Shown here one piece after another: positions 1-9,071 of a stretch of 64,000 nucleotides of DNA. A program made the position numbers and the translations under genes. The notes below the pieces were generated by a model. The model was not told the origin of the DNA, made no database searches, and saw only the letters and a program-made list of their open reading frames with translations. This DNA comes from Myxococcales bacterium (lineage in GTDB: Bacteria; Myxococcota_C; UBA6777): positions 62,001-126,000 of the forward strand of contig JACKEL010000008.1 in the NCBI GenBank assembly GCA_020632975.1, read 5' to 3'. The number at the start of each line of letters is the position of its first letter. Within the stretch, counting starts at the first letter, position 1.

Positions 1-1
1 G

Positions 2-2491
2 TTGAAACCCAAGCGATGGGATAAGTGGATGCTTGACAATCAAAAGTTTGGGAAGCGTCTGGTGCAAGCGGGCGTCATCAATCAGGCCCAGCTTGACGAA
101 GCGTTACGCCAGCAGCAAGTCCAAGAAGGACGACTCGGAGAGATCCTTGTTCGGCTTGGATATGTTTCAGAATCAACCGTACTCCAATTTCTCGCTGCCG
201 AGTTTCGCACACGCTACGTATCAACCGAGCGGCTCGCGAAAGCCCGGATTCCCCAACAAGTTCTGGACTTGTTACCCCTCAGTATCGCTGAGCACTATCA
301 TCTGATTCCGGTCCTCTACGACCCAGAAAATAGCACGCTCTCGATCGTTACCTCTGACCCGCAAAACGAGGCCAGCCTACGCGAAGTGCACATGATCACA
401 CGCGTTCGCGAACTTCGTGTGTATGTCGCGCTTCAATCTGCTGTCCAAGCAGCGATTCGCAAGCATTATCGGGGTGATATCAACGCCTTTGCTCCTTTGC
501 TTCAAGCGCAAGGCACACCCTATCCCGAAGATCACAACACCAACTCTCAACCCCCTGAGTACAGCAGTCCCTATCCTGATAGCTACAATGTCTCAGGCGG
601 ATACAGCGGATACTACGAGGACAACCCTGGCGCGCAGTTTGGCAATCCACCAGGCACACCCTCTCCTTATGGACGCAATATGGGCGGATACTACGACCCT
701 TATGCGCCCATGGACCCCAATGCGATGGGTGGATACGGCAACGATCCAAGCGCTTATCCCGAACCTTACGGCGATAACGACGACGACGTGACCCGCATCC
801 ACGCCAACTTCCACGAAGCACTGTACGAGCAGCCACCCGCCGAACAACAAAACGCGCTCCCTGCTTACGAACAGAACGATATCTACGCCAATCAATACCA
901 AGCGCCACCGCAGCAGGCCACCAACCTGCTTGCGTTGACCAAGCTCTTTACACAACGTATCCAACGAGAAAGCGCTGTGTATCGCCGTCACTTGAGCCTC
1001 CAAGAACCGATTCTTCGGCTTTTGGTCAAACGCCTCAATATGACACAGCCCGACAGCGAATCGCTTTGGATGGCCTTTTATCTCCATCACATCGACACGG
1101 ATCTGCCCAAAGCTTCTTTGATCTCTCTCGAGCAAAATGAACATCTGCTCGCAGATGCACAGAAGCAACATGCAGCACATGTCGAAAACCTCCGTATGAT
1201 GGGCCTTCCCAACGATGTAATGAATATCTTGCAACACGTCTACGAGCGCTTCGATGGACAAGGTTTCCCCAACCAAGTCGGCGGAAACCACATCCCCTTG
1301 GGTGCACGCATCCTTTCGATCCTTGATGCCTACGAGTATCTCCGTATCGAAAGCGACATCAAAGGCGAAGAACTCAACCAACAAGTCCGCAACTACGAAG
1401 GAACGCTGTTCGACTCTGAGTTGTTGCCGTTGGTTGGACGCGAAGTACAACGTATCCAAGATTACGAAAAAGGCGCTATCCCCAACGTCTTGTTGCTCGA
1501 TCCCGATGCGCAACTCGCGGGCCAATTGGAAAAAAGCCTCCTCGACAAAGGTTGGTGGGTCCAAGTGGTCGCAGAGTCCCGCGAAGCCGAAACCATCCTC
1601 AACAAACATCGTCCAGATTTGGTGGTGTTGGAACTCAATCTCCCCGGAGAGATGGACGGTTTCTCTTTCGTTGAGCACATCCGAAAACAAGTCAGCAATC
1701 CGCCCGACTTTATCTTCCTGACCTCGCAACACGACGATGAAAACGTTGATCGTGGGATGAGCATGGCCCTCGACTACTTGATCAAGCCCGCAGGACCCAA
1801 CGTTGGTGTGACTGTCGCGCGTATCAACCGTTCGATGGAACAAGTCAGGGAACAAAAACGCCGTAAAAACAAAAGTTCTGGTAGCAAGGGACTTACGGGT
1901 TCTCTCGAACAGCTCGGTCTGCCCGATCTGCTTCAAGTCCTCTCCCAGAGCCGACGAACAGGCCGTCTCACGATCTCGGCGGAAGACGAAACGGGTTACA
2001 TCTACCTCGAAGATGGCCACATCTTCGATGCTTCGCTCAGTGATACCCAAGGCGAACACGCTGTTTACCACCTGCTCTCTTGGGAGAAAGGTGAGTTCAG
2101 CCTAGACCCCTCCGTTAGACCAGAGAAACGCGCCATCAACAAATCACTTGATGGCTTGATCCTCGACGGTCTGCGGATGATCGACGAAGCACGCCGCGAT
2201 GGAGCTGACGAGATCTCCTTTGGCGATGACTTCGACGATGAGTTTTCCGATGATAGCGGGGATACGGGAGGCAGCGAAAACGATTTTTTTGATTTATCCT
2301 CCTTCGAGGAAAGCGGAGGAGGAAAACAGCCCAAAGAAGTCGCACCACCCGCTCCTGCACCCGAACCTGCCAAACGTAGCGGAGAGTTTCAAGGGCTCTT
2401 CCAAGACCTCCAAGAAGGCGACTTGGAAGATGCATTCTCTTCCACTTTTGTCGGGGATGAACTCGCGAAAAAGTCTGAATCCTCCAGCTAA
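2..2491 (+). CDS. MshEN - degenerate HD-GYP - receiver - DUF4388 signalling protein (possibly 5' partial)
   Basis: Seen: residues ~14-155 match the MshEN/GspE N-terminal fold that in related proteins binds cyclic-di-GMP. A Pro/Tyr/Gly-rich linker follows (~165-300). Residues ~310-480 resemble a decayed HD-GYP domain: the C-terminal signature survives as ERFDGQGFP followed by IPLGARILSILDAYEYL, but the metal-binding HD pair is not recognisable. A receiver domain lies at ~495-615 (LLLDPD, LVVLELNLPG with Glu where the phosphoacceptor Asp is expected, Lys in LIKPAG). A DUF4388 domain follows at ~629-720, then an acidic tail. The frame is open to the window edge: it could start at the TTG at position 2, at an ATG at 29, or further upstream. 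Inferred role: a cytoplasmic sensor or scaffold linking cyclic-di-GMP binding to a phosphorylation-independent receiver. The family assignments are from motifs only. Confidence 0.8.
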   Translation: MKPKRWDKWMLDNQKFGKRLVQAGVINQAQLDEALRQQQVQEGRLGEILVRLGYVSESTVLQFLAAEFRTRYVSTERLAKARIPQQVLDLLPLSIAEHYHLIPVLYDPENSTLSIVTSDPQNEASLREVHMITRVRELRVYVALQSAVQAAIRKHYRGDINAFAPLLQAQGTPYPEDHNTNSQPPEYSSPYPDSYNVSGGYSGYYEDNPGAQFGNPPGTPSPYGRNMGGYYDPYAPMDPNAMGGYGNDPSAYPEPYGDNDDDVTRIHANFHEALYEQPPAEQQNALPAYEQNDIYANQYQAPPQQATNLLALTKLFTQRIQRESAVYRRHLSLQEPILRLLVKRLNMTQPDSESLWMAFYLHHIDTDLPKASLISLEQNEHLLADAQKQHAAHVENLRMMGLPNDVMNILQHVYERFDGQGFPNQVGGNHIPLGARILSILDAYEYLRIESDIKGEELNQQVRNYEGTLFDSELLPLVGREVQRIQDYEKGAIPNVLLLDPDAQLAGQLEKSLLDKGWWVQVVAESREAETILNKHRPDLVVLELNLPGEMDGFSFVEHIRKQVSNPPDFIFLTSQHDDENVDRGMSMALDYLIKPAGPNVGVTVARINRSMEQVREQKRRKNKSSGSKGLTGSLEQLGLPDLLQVLSQSRRTGRLTISAEDETGYIYLEDGHIFDASLSDTQGEHAVYHLLSWEKGEFSLDPSVRPEKRAINKSLDGLILDGLRMIDEARRDGADEISFGDDFDDEFSDDSGDTGGSENDFFDLSSFEESGGGKQPKEVAPPAPAPEPAKRSGEFQGLFQDLQEGDLEDAFSSTFVGDELAKKSESSS

Positions 2492-2619
2492 ACCCTTTCC
2501 TATCCTTCCCATCTTCTCCTCCACCCTTTGCTAACACCTTATCACTCAAAGCGAACCAGCGCTCTATCCCCTGCGTAAAGCTCCAGACCCACGACCCAAA
2601 GACAAAGAGGTTTGGAGCG

Positions 2620-3705
2620 ATGTTGCATGACGCTTTACGCTCTTCGTTGGGGCACTTTGCCCAGCGGACAAGAGATGACTATCCCACCCAAGGCCCGATC
2701 CCCCCAACATCCCGACAAGATCGCGAGATGGCACGCGCTTATGCAATCAAAGAACGGATACATCGGGCTTATCGCGTCATGTCGTGCTCAGGGGCACAGC
2801 CCCAAAACAAAAAGCAAGCGGGCTGGCAACTGCGCAGTCCAGAGCATTTCGATCCGCTGTGGGATGAAGCACTTTCCGAGTGGAGCGCGCTTTTGCAGCA
2901 CCCTCATGCCAAGCCTCGTACCTTTGCGATCCAACATCTGCCCTTGTTGCCAAGGCCAGAGATCACCGACCTGATCGCCTCTTCTCTGGATGATCGAGCC
3001 CCACGCGTTCGACAGGCAGCATACCAATCTCTCGGTCAGTGCGGCCCCTACGCACGTCCACAGCTACAAGACTTGTTGACGCGCTACCTTTCGCCGTGGC
3101 CTGCCCCCGAGTCACCGCAGGGTCTCAAGCCTTGCTTGCATCGGCTCGCTCCTTTTGGGAGAGGGCTGGTCTTCGAGACTTTTTCGCAAGGGACACGCGA
3201 CGAACGCTACCGGCTGTACACGTTGTTTGACCAGTTCGAACCCAGCAGTAGAGACCGAGCGGGTCGATTTGGCCGACAGTGGCAAGCACATCTCAAACAA
3301 CTCGAACAAAGCGAAGGAAGTCCAAACGACCCCCTCCAAGGGCTTCTTGCGCTTCTCGAAGAACCTATCCTTGCGCTGGGTCTCGAACTCCTCGAAGAGA
3401 TCGCCCCCTCGTCTTCCTTTTGGAGCGGAGAGTTGGATGCGTTGCTTCAGTGGCGTGCTTTGCTTGCGATCTTTCAGTTGCCTCCGAGCAAAATGCGGGA
3501 TCGACAACGGATGTTACGCAGCAACCTGCGGGAGCTGTTGCATGATTGGTTGTTTTATGGCGGTTTCTTTTGGCTAGAGGCGTGGTTGTCTCAGCCTCAA
3601 GCTCTGTTGTCCCTTGCCCCACAAGATCCCGCGACGTTGGCACTTTGTATCTTCTTTAGTGCCTTGTGTCGCTTGCTTCAGACGACCCCACCCCCACGGT
3701 TGTAA
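2620..3705 (+). CDS. HEAT-repeat-like hypothetical protein
   Basis: A 361-residue cytoplasmic protein with no signal peptide. Residues ~95-160 look like one or two HEAT-type helical repeats (PEITDLIASSLDDRAPRVRQ, then AAYQSLGQCGPYARPQLQDL). The rest is Leu/Gln/Arg-rich and probably helical. An AGAGG sequence lies about 10 bases before the ATG. It follows the MshEN/DUF4388 gene on the same strand after about 130 bases, and its stop nearly touches the stop of the convergent C2 gene. No enzymatic motif is visible. HEAT repeats suggest a protein-binding scaffold, but the repeat is short and the assignment weak. Confidence 0.65.
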   Translation: MLHDALRSSLGHFAQRTRDDYPTQGPIPPTSRQDREMARAYAIKERIHRAYRVMSCSGAQPQNKKQAGWQLRSPEHFDPLWDEALSEWSALLQHPHAKPRTFAIQHLPLLPRPEITDLIASSLDDRAPRVRQAAYQSLGQCGPYARPQLQDLLTRYLSPWPAPESPQGLKPCLHRLAPFGRGLVFETFSQGTRDERYRLYTLFDQFEPSSRDRAGRFGRQWQAHLKQLEQSEGSPNDPLQGLLALLEEPILALGLELLEEIAPSSSFWSGELDALLQWRALLAIFQLPPSKMRDRQRMLRSNLRELLHDWLFYGGFFWLEAWLSQPQALLSLAPQDPATLALCIFFSALCRLLQTTPPPRL

Positions 3706-3712
3706 TCGTCGA

Positions 3713-5326
3713 TTAGTTTCCGTTGCAGACGTTGCTGCAATCTTGAAGCTTCTTGCGATCACACGCCGCAGCGCTCATACAAGCCATGCACTTGCCCAAG
3801 ACTTCGCCGCTGAGAGCGGGTTTGTTTTCAGCCTTGCGTTTGGCTTGTTCTTCTTCGTACTTTTTCACGCATTTGCCGACCACTTCGGCCTGATTTTTTT
3901 CCATACGATCAATCAGAACTTTCAAAAAGCCCGACACAGAAGCTTTCTTGGGATCAGCCTTTGAAGCTTCGTACTGGCTTTTCAAACATTTCAATTGATG
4001 TGTGGTGGCTTGCTCACAGAAAGGCTTGATCTCCATGGTCGCAGCCGCAACAGCACGGGGTGCAGGTTCCGCGCGTTTCACAGGCGCGGGCTCGGTTCGT
4101 GCGGGAGGAGCGGGCTCTGTGCGAACGGGAGGTGCAGGCTCTGTGCGTGCAACAGGCGCGGGCTCCGCACGTTTCACGGGCGCAGGCTCGGTGCGTGCGG
4201 GAGGAGCAGGCTCTGTACGAACGGGCGCGGGCTCGGTTCGTGCGGGGGGAGCGGGTTCAACGCGCTTGACGGGCGCAGGCTCAGCACGTTTCACAGGTGC
4301 TGCGGGGGCTGCACAAGCCTTGGAGCAAGAGGCGCGAAAACGTGGAAGCGTGGGGCAACCGAGCTGGACAAGGCAGTCGAGGCATGAGCGAGAAGCGGCA
4401 AATCCGTCACCAAGCATCGCCTTTTGGCACTGTGCTTCGATTTGGGGATCTTTTGCGCGAAGACCTGTCTCGATGCGTTTCATCAGGGCAGACAAGAACT
4501 GCGCAGTGGCTTGTTTCTTTTTGTCTGCGCTGGACGCAAACGACTCATACTGCTTGTTCATACAGAAAAGTGTATGACGTTGAACAGCATAGCAAAATTG
4601 CGTTTGGCTGATTTCGCCGGCAGGAAGGCCATCATAAGCTGTAGTCTTGGCTTCGACCTTTACAGGACGAGCGACAGGAGGAACAGCCACTGGCCGACCG
4701 ACGGGCTTGACTGGCTCGACGGGCTTCACAGGTTCAGGACGCTTTGCTGGCTCGGCAGGCTTGACAGGCTCGGCACGTTTGACGGGCTCTGCGGGCTTGA
4801 CGGGCTCAGGACGCTTCACTGGTTCTGCGGGTTTGACGGGCTCAGGGCGCTTCACTGGCTCGGCAACGCGAACATCAGGTTGATCCAGTCGAGTCACTTT
4901 GATGTGCAAAAACTCGACTTTGCCGAACGTAAGGGAAAGACCTTTTTCGAGCTGTGAAAACTTCAACTCGAACTTGCCGATAAGATCGTTGCTACTGACG
5001 TCTTTGTCGTAGACAGCGAGGTAAACGATCTCGTCGCCTTTGAGAGTAAAGGTACGAGAAGCATTCCAACGGGGATTGAGTTCGTTTTTGATGACTTTCG
5101 TAGTCAATCGTTCCCCAGCGGCTTCCAAAACCACGAAGGGATCGGGGAGAGTCATCTTACCAAAACCAGTATCCCAACGACGAAAGCGTGACTTTTTCTT
5201 TGCGATACGAGCTTCGACGACAGTGATCAAATAACGGCCCGCGAAAGCCTTCGCAGACCAAGCCATCGAAACTCCAAGCACCACCATCCAACACAAGGTG
5301 CCTTTCAGAAGTCGTTTGAACTGCAT
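3713..5326 (-). CDS. secreted C2-domain protein with two Pro-rich linkers and a duplicated 8-Cys module
   Basis: The start was set at the ATG preceded by AGGAGGCGCG. An upstream in-frame ATG lacks a site and would bury the signal peptide. Residues 1-30 are a classical signal peptide ending in AKAFAG. Residues ~31-145 look like a C2 domain (PDPFVVLEAAGERLTTKVIK, then NELNPRW and YDKDVSSNDLIG), a fold that often binds calcium and membranes. Two long low-complexity linkers follow, built of AEPVKRPEP-type and APPARTEPAP-type units. Each is followed by a homologous Cys-rich module beginning FC and ending in a C-x3-C-like pair, with eight cysteines per module, presumably disulphide bonded in the periplasm or outside. 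Function unknown. The repeats probably span peptidoglycan or extend the C2 head from the surface. Confidence 0.8.
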   Translation of the reverse strand: MQFKRLLKGTLCWMVVLGVSMAWSAKAFAGRYLITVVEARIAKKKSRFRRWDTGFGKMTLPDPFVVLEAAGERLTTKVIKNELNPRWNASRTFTLKGDEIVYLAVYDKDVSSNDLIGKFELKFSQLEKGLSLTFGKVEFLHIKVTRLDQPDVRVAEPVKRPEPVKPAEPVKRPEPVKPAEPVKRAEPVKPAEPAKRPEPVKPVEPVKPVGRPVAVPPVARPVKVEAKTTAYDGLPAGEISQTQFCYAVQRHTLFCMNKQYESFASSADKKKQATAQFLSALMKRIETGLRAKDPQIEAQCQKAMLGDGFAASRSCLDCLVQLGCPTLPRFRASCSKACAAPAAPVKRAEPAPVKRVEPAPPARTEPAPVRTEPAPPARTEPAPVKRAEPAPVARTEPAPPVRTEPAPPARTEPAPVKRAEPAPRAVAAATMEIKPFCEQATTHQLKCLKSQYEASKADPKKASVSGFLKVLIDRMEKNQAEVVGKCVKKYEEEQAKRKAENKPALSGEVLGKCMACMSAAACDRKKLQDCSNVCNGN

Positions 5327-5401
5327 CGAACGCGCCTCCTTTGCGTACAGGGTAGAAAACAGGGTTCTTTGGGAGCGGGTGGAGTGTGCCAGCCTCATCA
5401 T

Positions 5402-5562
5402 GAAAGATCAAGCCCTCCAAGGGTCCTTTTGGTACACTTCGCCTTTCTTTCTGCGGTAGAAAGAACAACCCCATTTTGGGGGCACTTGACGAATGGGGTC
5501 GAGATCCAAAAGATGGGCCCGTGAAACCGTGAACTTTCTCACCGTGAAGAAGGAGAGAAGCC
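5402..5562. other. short divergent intergenic region before ccmC
   Basis: 160 bases between the C2 gene (leftward) and ccmC (rightward). It must hold promoters for both. I see no convincing -35/-10 pair. The end carries the AAGGAG site of ccmC. Confidence 0.3.
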
Positions 5563-6276
5563 TTGGAAAACAAGCATTCCTCTCGAAAGATCGGGTTTGA
5601 TCCCATCTTGTTGTTTTTTAGTCTCGCCTTTTTGGCTTCGGGCCTTTATATGGCCTTTTACTACGCTCCCCTCTTGCGCCACACAGGTCTTCCTTGGTGG
5701 TCGCAAAAGATCTTTTATTTACATCTCCCCGCAGCTTGGGGAGGTCTTGGTGGGATGCTGTTGGTCTTTATTGGTTCCGTCGCCTATCTACGGACGCGCA
5801 AAGAGTCGTGGGACGCTTTTGCTGTGGGTGCAGCAGAGGGCTGTTTCCTTTATTGCACGATCGTGATGACCACAGGACCCCTTTGGGGACGCCCGAGTTG
5901 GAACACCTATTGGAAGTGGGAAGACCCCCGACTGATGAGCTTTTTGGCGCTTTGGCTGGTGCTTGCTGCATACTTTGTGTTTCGTCGTTATGGTGAGCGG
6001 GGCAACCAAGTCCGCGTAGCATCCGCTGCTTTGGGCATCGTGGGTGCGCTCTCTGTCCCCTTTGTGTACCTTTCGGTCAAGTTGGGGCGCTCACTTCACC
6101 CAATGCTCAAGGTCGATGAGATCGACTCGCGTGTGCGCTTGACCGTCTGGGTCTGCAACTTCGCATTTTTCTTCTTGTTTCTCTACATTATGCGATGGCG
6201 ACGCAAGCTTGAGATCCAACGCAACCAGATCGATATGCTTCGCCGACAACTCGACGAAGTGCAGCATCCCGCCTGA
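5563..6276 (+). CDS. ccmC: cytochrome c biogenesis haem-handling protein, CcmC type
   Basis: A 237-residue integral membrane protein with about six hydrophobic segments, usual for CcmC. The tryptophan-rich haem-binding loop is present at about residues 105-121 (PLWGRPSWNTYWKWEDPRL, the WWD signature of CcmC/CcmF/CcsA), flanked by conserved histidines (LHLPAAWG near residue 53 and SLHP near residue 171). CcmC delivers haem to the chaperone CcmE at the periplasmic face for System I cytochrome c maturation. The start is TTG, with AAGGAGAG seven bases upstream. The C-terminus is a short charged helix. No ccmE, ccmF or ccmH lies beside it, so here it is an orphan or the rest is elsewhere. Haem-binding DUF1549-type proteins further along the window are possible clients. 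Confidence 0.88.
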   Translation: MENKHSSRKIGFDPILLFFSLAFLASGLYMAFYYAPLLRHTGLPWWSQKIFYLHLPAAWGGLGGMLLVFIGSVAYLRTRKESWDAFAVGAAEGCFLYCTIVMTTGPLWGRPSWNTYWKWEDPRLMSFLALWLVLAAYFVFRRYGERGNQVRVASAALGIVGALSVPFVYLSVKLGRSLHPMLKVDEIDSRVRLTVWVCNFAFFFLFLYIMRWRRKLEIQRNQIDMLRRQLDEVQHPA

Positions 6277-6328
6277 TCTTTTTCGACTTTTTCCCATCCA
6301 CAAGACATCCACGCAAGCAAAAAATCTC

Positions 6329-6357
6329 TTGACAAAAAAAACGACACCGTTTATAAA
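6329..6357 (+). promoter_or_regulatory. near-consensus sigma70 promoter for rho
   Basis: TTGACA at 6329-6334 and TATAAA at 6352-6357, separated by exactly 17 bases in an A/T-rich setting. The predicted transcript starts near 6364, leaving a leader of about 337 bases before rho. Confidence 0.7.
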
Positions 6358-6363
6358 GCAAAC

Positions 6364-6700
6364 CATCTCTATAAACGTACACTAACCACCAAACACCCTT
6401 CTCAACCTGCCTAATGCTCTTACCGGCCCGTCTTATTATTCCCACAGAAGAATCGAAACGGTCCTAAGAGACAAGCCGAGAAAAAACTTCCCAACAATAC
6501 GGAAAAGAATCCTTTTCGGAACACAATAAAACAAGTTTCATACTTTGTTGCGAGTCCCCTCGACGTCCTTTACGTCGGTCGACGTCCTACCCAACGACCG
6601 CAATCTTTCCTACAAGGTCGCATCTTTACTCTCCCACGTGGGGTTCCCTGCGTCCTTCAGTCGGTCTCAACCCCAACCCCTATTCCTAGGAGTCATCTGT
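6364..6700 (+). promoter_or_regulatory. long untranslated leader of rho
   Basis: No supported gene lies between ccmC and rho. The leader is C-rich over its second half. It contains a perfect 6-bp hairpin (CGACGT and ACGTCG around a CCTTT loop, 6561-6577), followed by a second CGACGT copy at about 6580 that could compete for the same partner. Long leaders on rho are known to mediate autoregulation by Rho-dependent attenuation in other bacteria. That this leader does so is inference. Confidence 0.45.
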
Positions 6701-7954
6701 ATGATCCTGAATCTCAACGAACTCAAGACCAAAAAGATCACAGACCTGCATCAAATGGCTCGTGAGATGGGCATCGAGAATGCCTCAGGCCTGCGTATGC
6801 AAGAGCTTATCTTCGCGATCCTTCAAGCCCAAACTGACCGTGAAGGTCAGATCTTCGGCGAAGGCGTGTTGGAAGTTCTTCCCGATGGCTTTGGTTTCTT
6901 GCGTTCCCCCGACTATAACTACCTGCCCGGTCCTGACGACATCTACGTCTCCCCCTCCCAAATCCGCCGCTTCAACTTGCGTACAGGTGACACCATCTCT
7001 GGGCAAATCCGCCCCCCCAAAGAGTCTGAGCGTTACTTTGCATTGCTCAAAGTGGAGCACATCAACTTTGAAGAGCCCGAAGTGGCTCGTGAAAAGATCC
7101 TCTTTGACAACCTTACGCCGCTCTACCCCACGCAGCGTCTCAACCTTGAGCACTCTGCAACTTCGTATGACATGCGTATCATCAACTTGCTCGCGCCCAT
7201 CGGCAAAGGCCAGCGCGCGCTGATCGTTTCGCCTCCCCGTGCAGGTAAAACGGTCTTGATGCAACACATCGCAAATGCCGTCACCACCAACAACCCCGAA
7301 GTCGCTTTGATCGTTCTCTTGATCGACGAGCGTCCCGAAGAAGTCACCGACATGCAGCGTTCGGTCAAAGGCGAAGTTGTTTCTTCGACCTTCGATGAGC
7401 CCGCAGCACGTCACGTCCAAGTGGCTGAGATGGTTATCGAAAAAGCCAAGCGCCTCGTCGAGCACAAACGCGACGTCGTGATCTTGCTTGACTCGATCAC
7501 CCGTTTGGCACGTGCGTACAACTCGGTTGTTCCTCCCTCTGGAAAGATCCTCTCTGGTGGTGTGGACTCCAACGCACTTCACAAGCCCAAGCGCTTCTTC
7601 GGTTCTGCACGTAACATCGAAGAAGGTGGCTCGCTCACCATCATCGCTACCGCGTTGATCGACACGGGTTCGCGTATGGACGAAGTCATCTTCGAAGAGT
7701 TCAAAGGTACCGGTAACTGCGAACTCCACCTCGATCGTAAGCTCATGGAGAAACGTATCTTCCCCTGTCTCGACATCAACAAGTCGGGTACTCGTAAAGA
7801 AGAACTTCTCCTCTCCGATATCGAACTCAATCGCGTGTGGGTCCTCCGTCAGCTCCTCCACCCCCTCAACGTGATCGACTCGATGGAGTTCTTGCTCGAC
7901 AAAGTCAGCCGTACTTCGAGCAACCAAGAGTTCTTGGAGTCCATGAGTCAGTAA
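6701..7954 (+). CDS. rho: transcription termination factor Rho
   Basis: A 417-residue protein, the usual Rho length. The start is the ATG after TAGGAGTC; the frame runs upstream but the extension is unlike Rho. Order: Rho N-terminal helical domain (MILNLNELKTKKITDLHQMA), the RNA-binding cold-shock-like domain (GVLEVLPDGFGFLRSPDYNY, IYVSPSQIRRFNLRTGD), then the RecA-type ATPase with Walker A PPRAGKT at ~177-183 and Walker B-type strands ALIVLLIDERPEEVTDM and DVVILLDSITRLARAYN. The Q-loop/R-loop region (GGSLTIIATALIDTGSRMDE) is intact. The hexameric helicase loads on C-rich nascent RNA and ends transcription. It sits alone behind its own strong promoter. Confidence 0.97.
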   Translation: MILNLNELKTKKITDLHQMAREMGIENASGLRMQELIFAILQAQTDREGQIFGEGVLEVLPDGFGFLRSPDYNYLPGPDDIYVSPSQIRRFNLRTGDTISGQIRPPKESERYFALLKVEHINFEEPEVAREKILFDNLTPLYPTQRLNLEHSATSYDMRIINLLAPIGKGQRALIVSPPRAGKTVLMQHIANAVTTNNPEVALIVLLIDERPEEVTDMQRSVKGEVVSSTFDEPAARHVQVAEMVIEKAKRLVEHKRDVVILLDSITRLARAYNSVVPPSGKILSGGVDSNALHKPKRFFGSARNIEEGGSLTIIATALIDTGSRMDEVIFEEFKGTGNCELHLDRKLMEKRIFPCLDINKSGTRKEELLLSDIELNRVWVLRQLLHPLNVIDSMEFLLDKVSRTSSNQEFLESMSQ

Positions 7955-8003
7955 CGACTCGCCCCTCCCCAACTCCCCCGCTCAACCCTCAATGGAGGCG
8001 AGC

Positions 8004-9059
8004 TTGCACCTTCCAGCCACACGATGGTCCGAGCGTTTGTTCCTGTGGCTTGCTATCGCAGCCTCGGCATTCGCGCTCTTTATGCACGCGGGGATCTATT
8101 CCTCGCGCCTCTCGCGTAAAGATTGGGCCACACCCACAAGCTATATCCGTGCAAACTATCAACCTGGTGATGCAGTTGCTTTGCTGCCTCACTGGGCCTT
8201 GATGGGCGCTGAACCTCTCCGTGGTATCCCTGTCCTTTATGCCGAACACATCGCACGTGAAGACCTCAATCGCTACAAGCGACTTTGGGTCTTGCGTGCG
8301 CCGCGTTTGGGTAAATGGTGGTTCCAAAAGTCCTTTGAGCGCGATCTTCAAGCGCTGCAAAGACGCTATTGGAAGCGGAGTTACAAGCGCTTTGGGCCCA
8401 TTGACGTGTCTTTGTTTCAGCTTCCTCCCGCACCCAAGATGCTGTACGACTTTTTGTCACTCAAGCATCTACGACGCGCAGAGGTCGGGCTCGAAACACC
8501 GCCACATGATCAAAGGCCCCCAAGATGCGCATCCAAGTCGCCAGAAGGCGATGTCCAATGGTTCCGCAACTGGCGCGCGCGTCCAGGCTGGCACCTTGGA
8601 CCACGAAACTACTTTTTCGGGCGTATCCTCCAAGAGATCCAAGACACCCCCCGCGACTGCCTTTGGGCCATGCCCAAGCGATGCCAGATCTTACGTGTTC
8701 GTTATCGCGATGTCCCCCTCCAAGGGACGCTGACCATCGAACACGGGATCGGTACCGCAGCACCCGGCAACGTCGCTCCTGGCATCAAGCCCTCAGGCGC
8801 AGATGTGGAGCTGACCGTGTACGTGGAACAGCGGGAAGTTCGGCGTTTTGTGGTCTCTCAAAAACAAGGATGGCGCAAACATCACCTTGATCTCGATGCT
8901 TACAAGTGGAGATATCCCCGTGGAAGCGTAGAGATCGCGGTTCGTCCTGTGGGACCCCGTGCAGGTGACCGTCCTGGTTATTGTTTTCGTGCGCAGCTTC
9001 GAGAGATCCCCGAAAAAGCTCCCCGCCCCACCTCGCGCCCTACCCCCAAAAAGCCCTAA
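8004..9059 (+). CDS. membrane-anchored hypothetical protein
   Basis: About 351 residues. I place the start at a TTG that follows GGAGG by five bases; an in-frame ATG at 7992 has no ribosome binding site and overlaps that GGAGG. One N-terminal transmembrane segment (LFLWLAIAASAFALFMHAGI) is followed by a soluble, probably periplasmic domain. The sequence up to PTSYIRANYQPGD and the phrase HWALMGAEPLRGIPVLYAE resemble the lumenal part of membrane glycosyltransferase-like proteins, but no catalytic domain is present. The C-terminal part (~230-340) looks beta-rich (LTIEHGIGTAAPGNVAPGI, VEIAVRPVG) and ends in a Pro/Thr tail. Function not recognised. Confidence 0.65.
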   Translation: MHLPATRWSERLFLWLAIAASAFALFMHAGIYSSRLSRKDWATPTSYIRANYQPGDAVALLPHWALMGAEPLRGIPVLYAEHIAREDLNRYKRLWVLRAPRLGKWWFQKSFERDLQALQRRYWKRSYKRFGPIDVSLFQLPPAPKMLYDFLSLKHLRRAEVGLETPPHDQRPPRCASKSPEGDVQWFRNWRARPGWHLGPRNYFFGRILQEIQDTPRDCLWAMPKRCQILRVRYRDVPLQGTLTIEHGIGTAAPGNVAPGIKPSGADVELTVYVEQREVRRFVVSQKQGWRKHHLDLDAYKWRYPRGSVEIAVRPVGPRAGDRPGYCFRAQLREIPEKAPRPTSRPTPKKP

Positions 9060-9071
9060 GCTTCTCTCTCA

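Noticed and set aside
593..2071. Long open frame on the minus strand of the first gene (~490 codons)
   Set aside because: It is antisense to the MshEN/DUF4388 gene, lacks a ribosome site, and its translation shows no domain. The plus frame has recognisable families.
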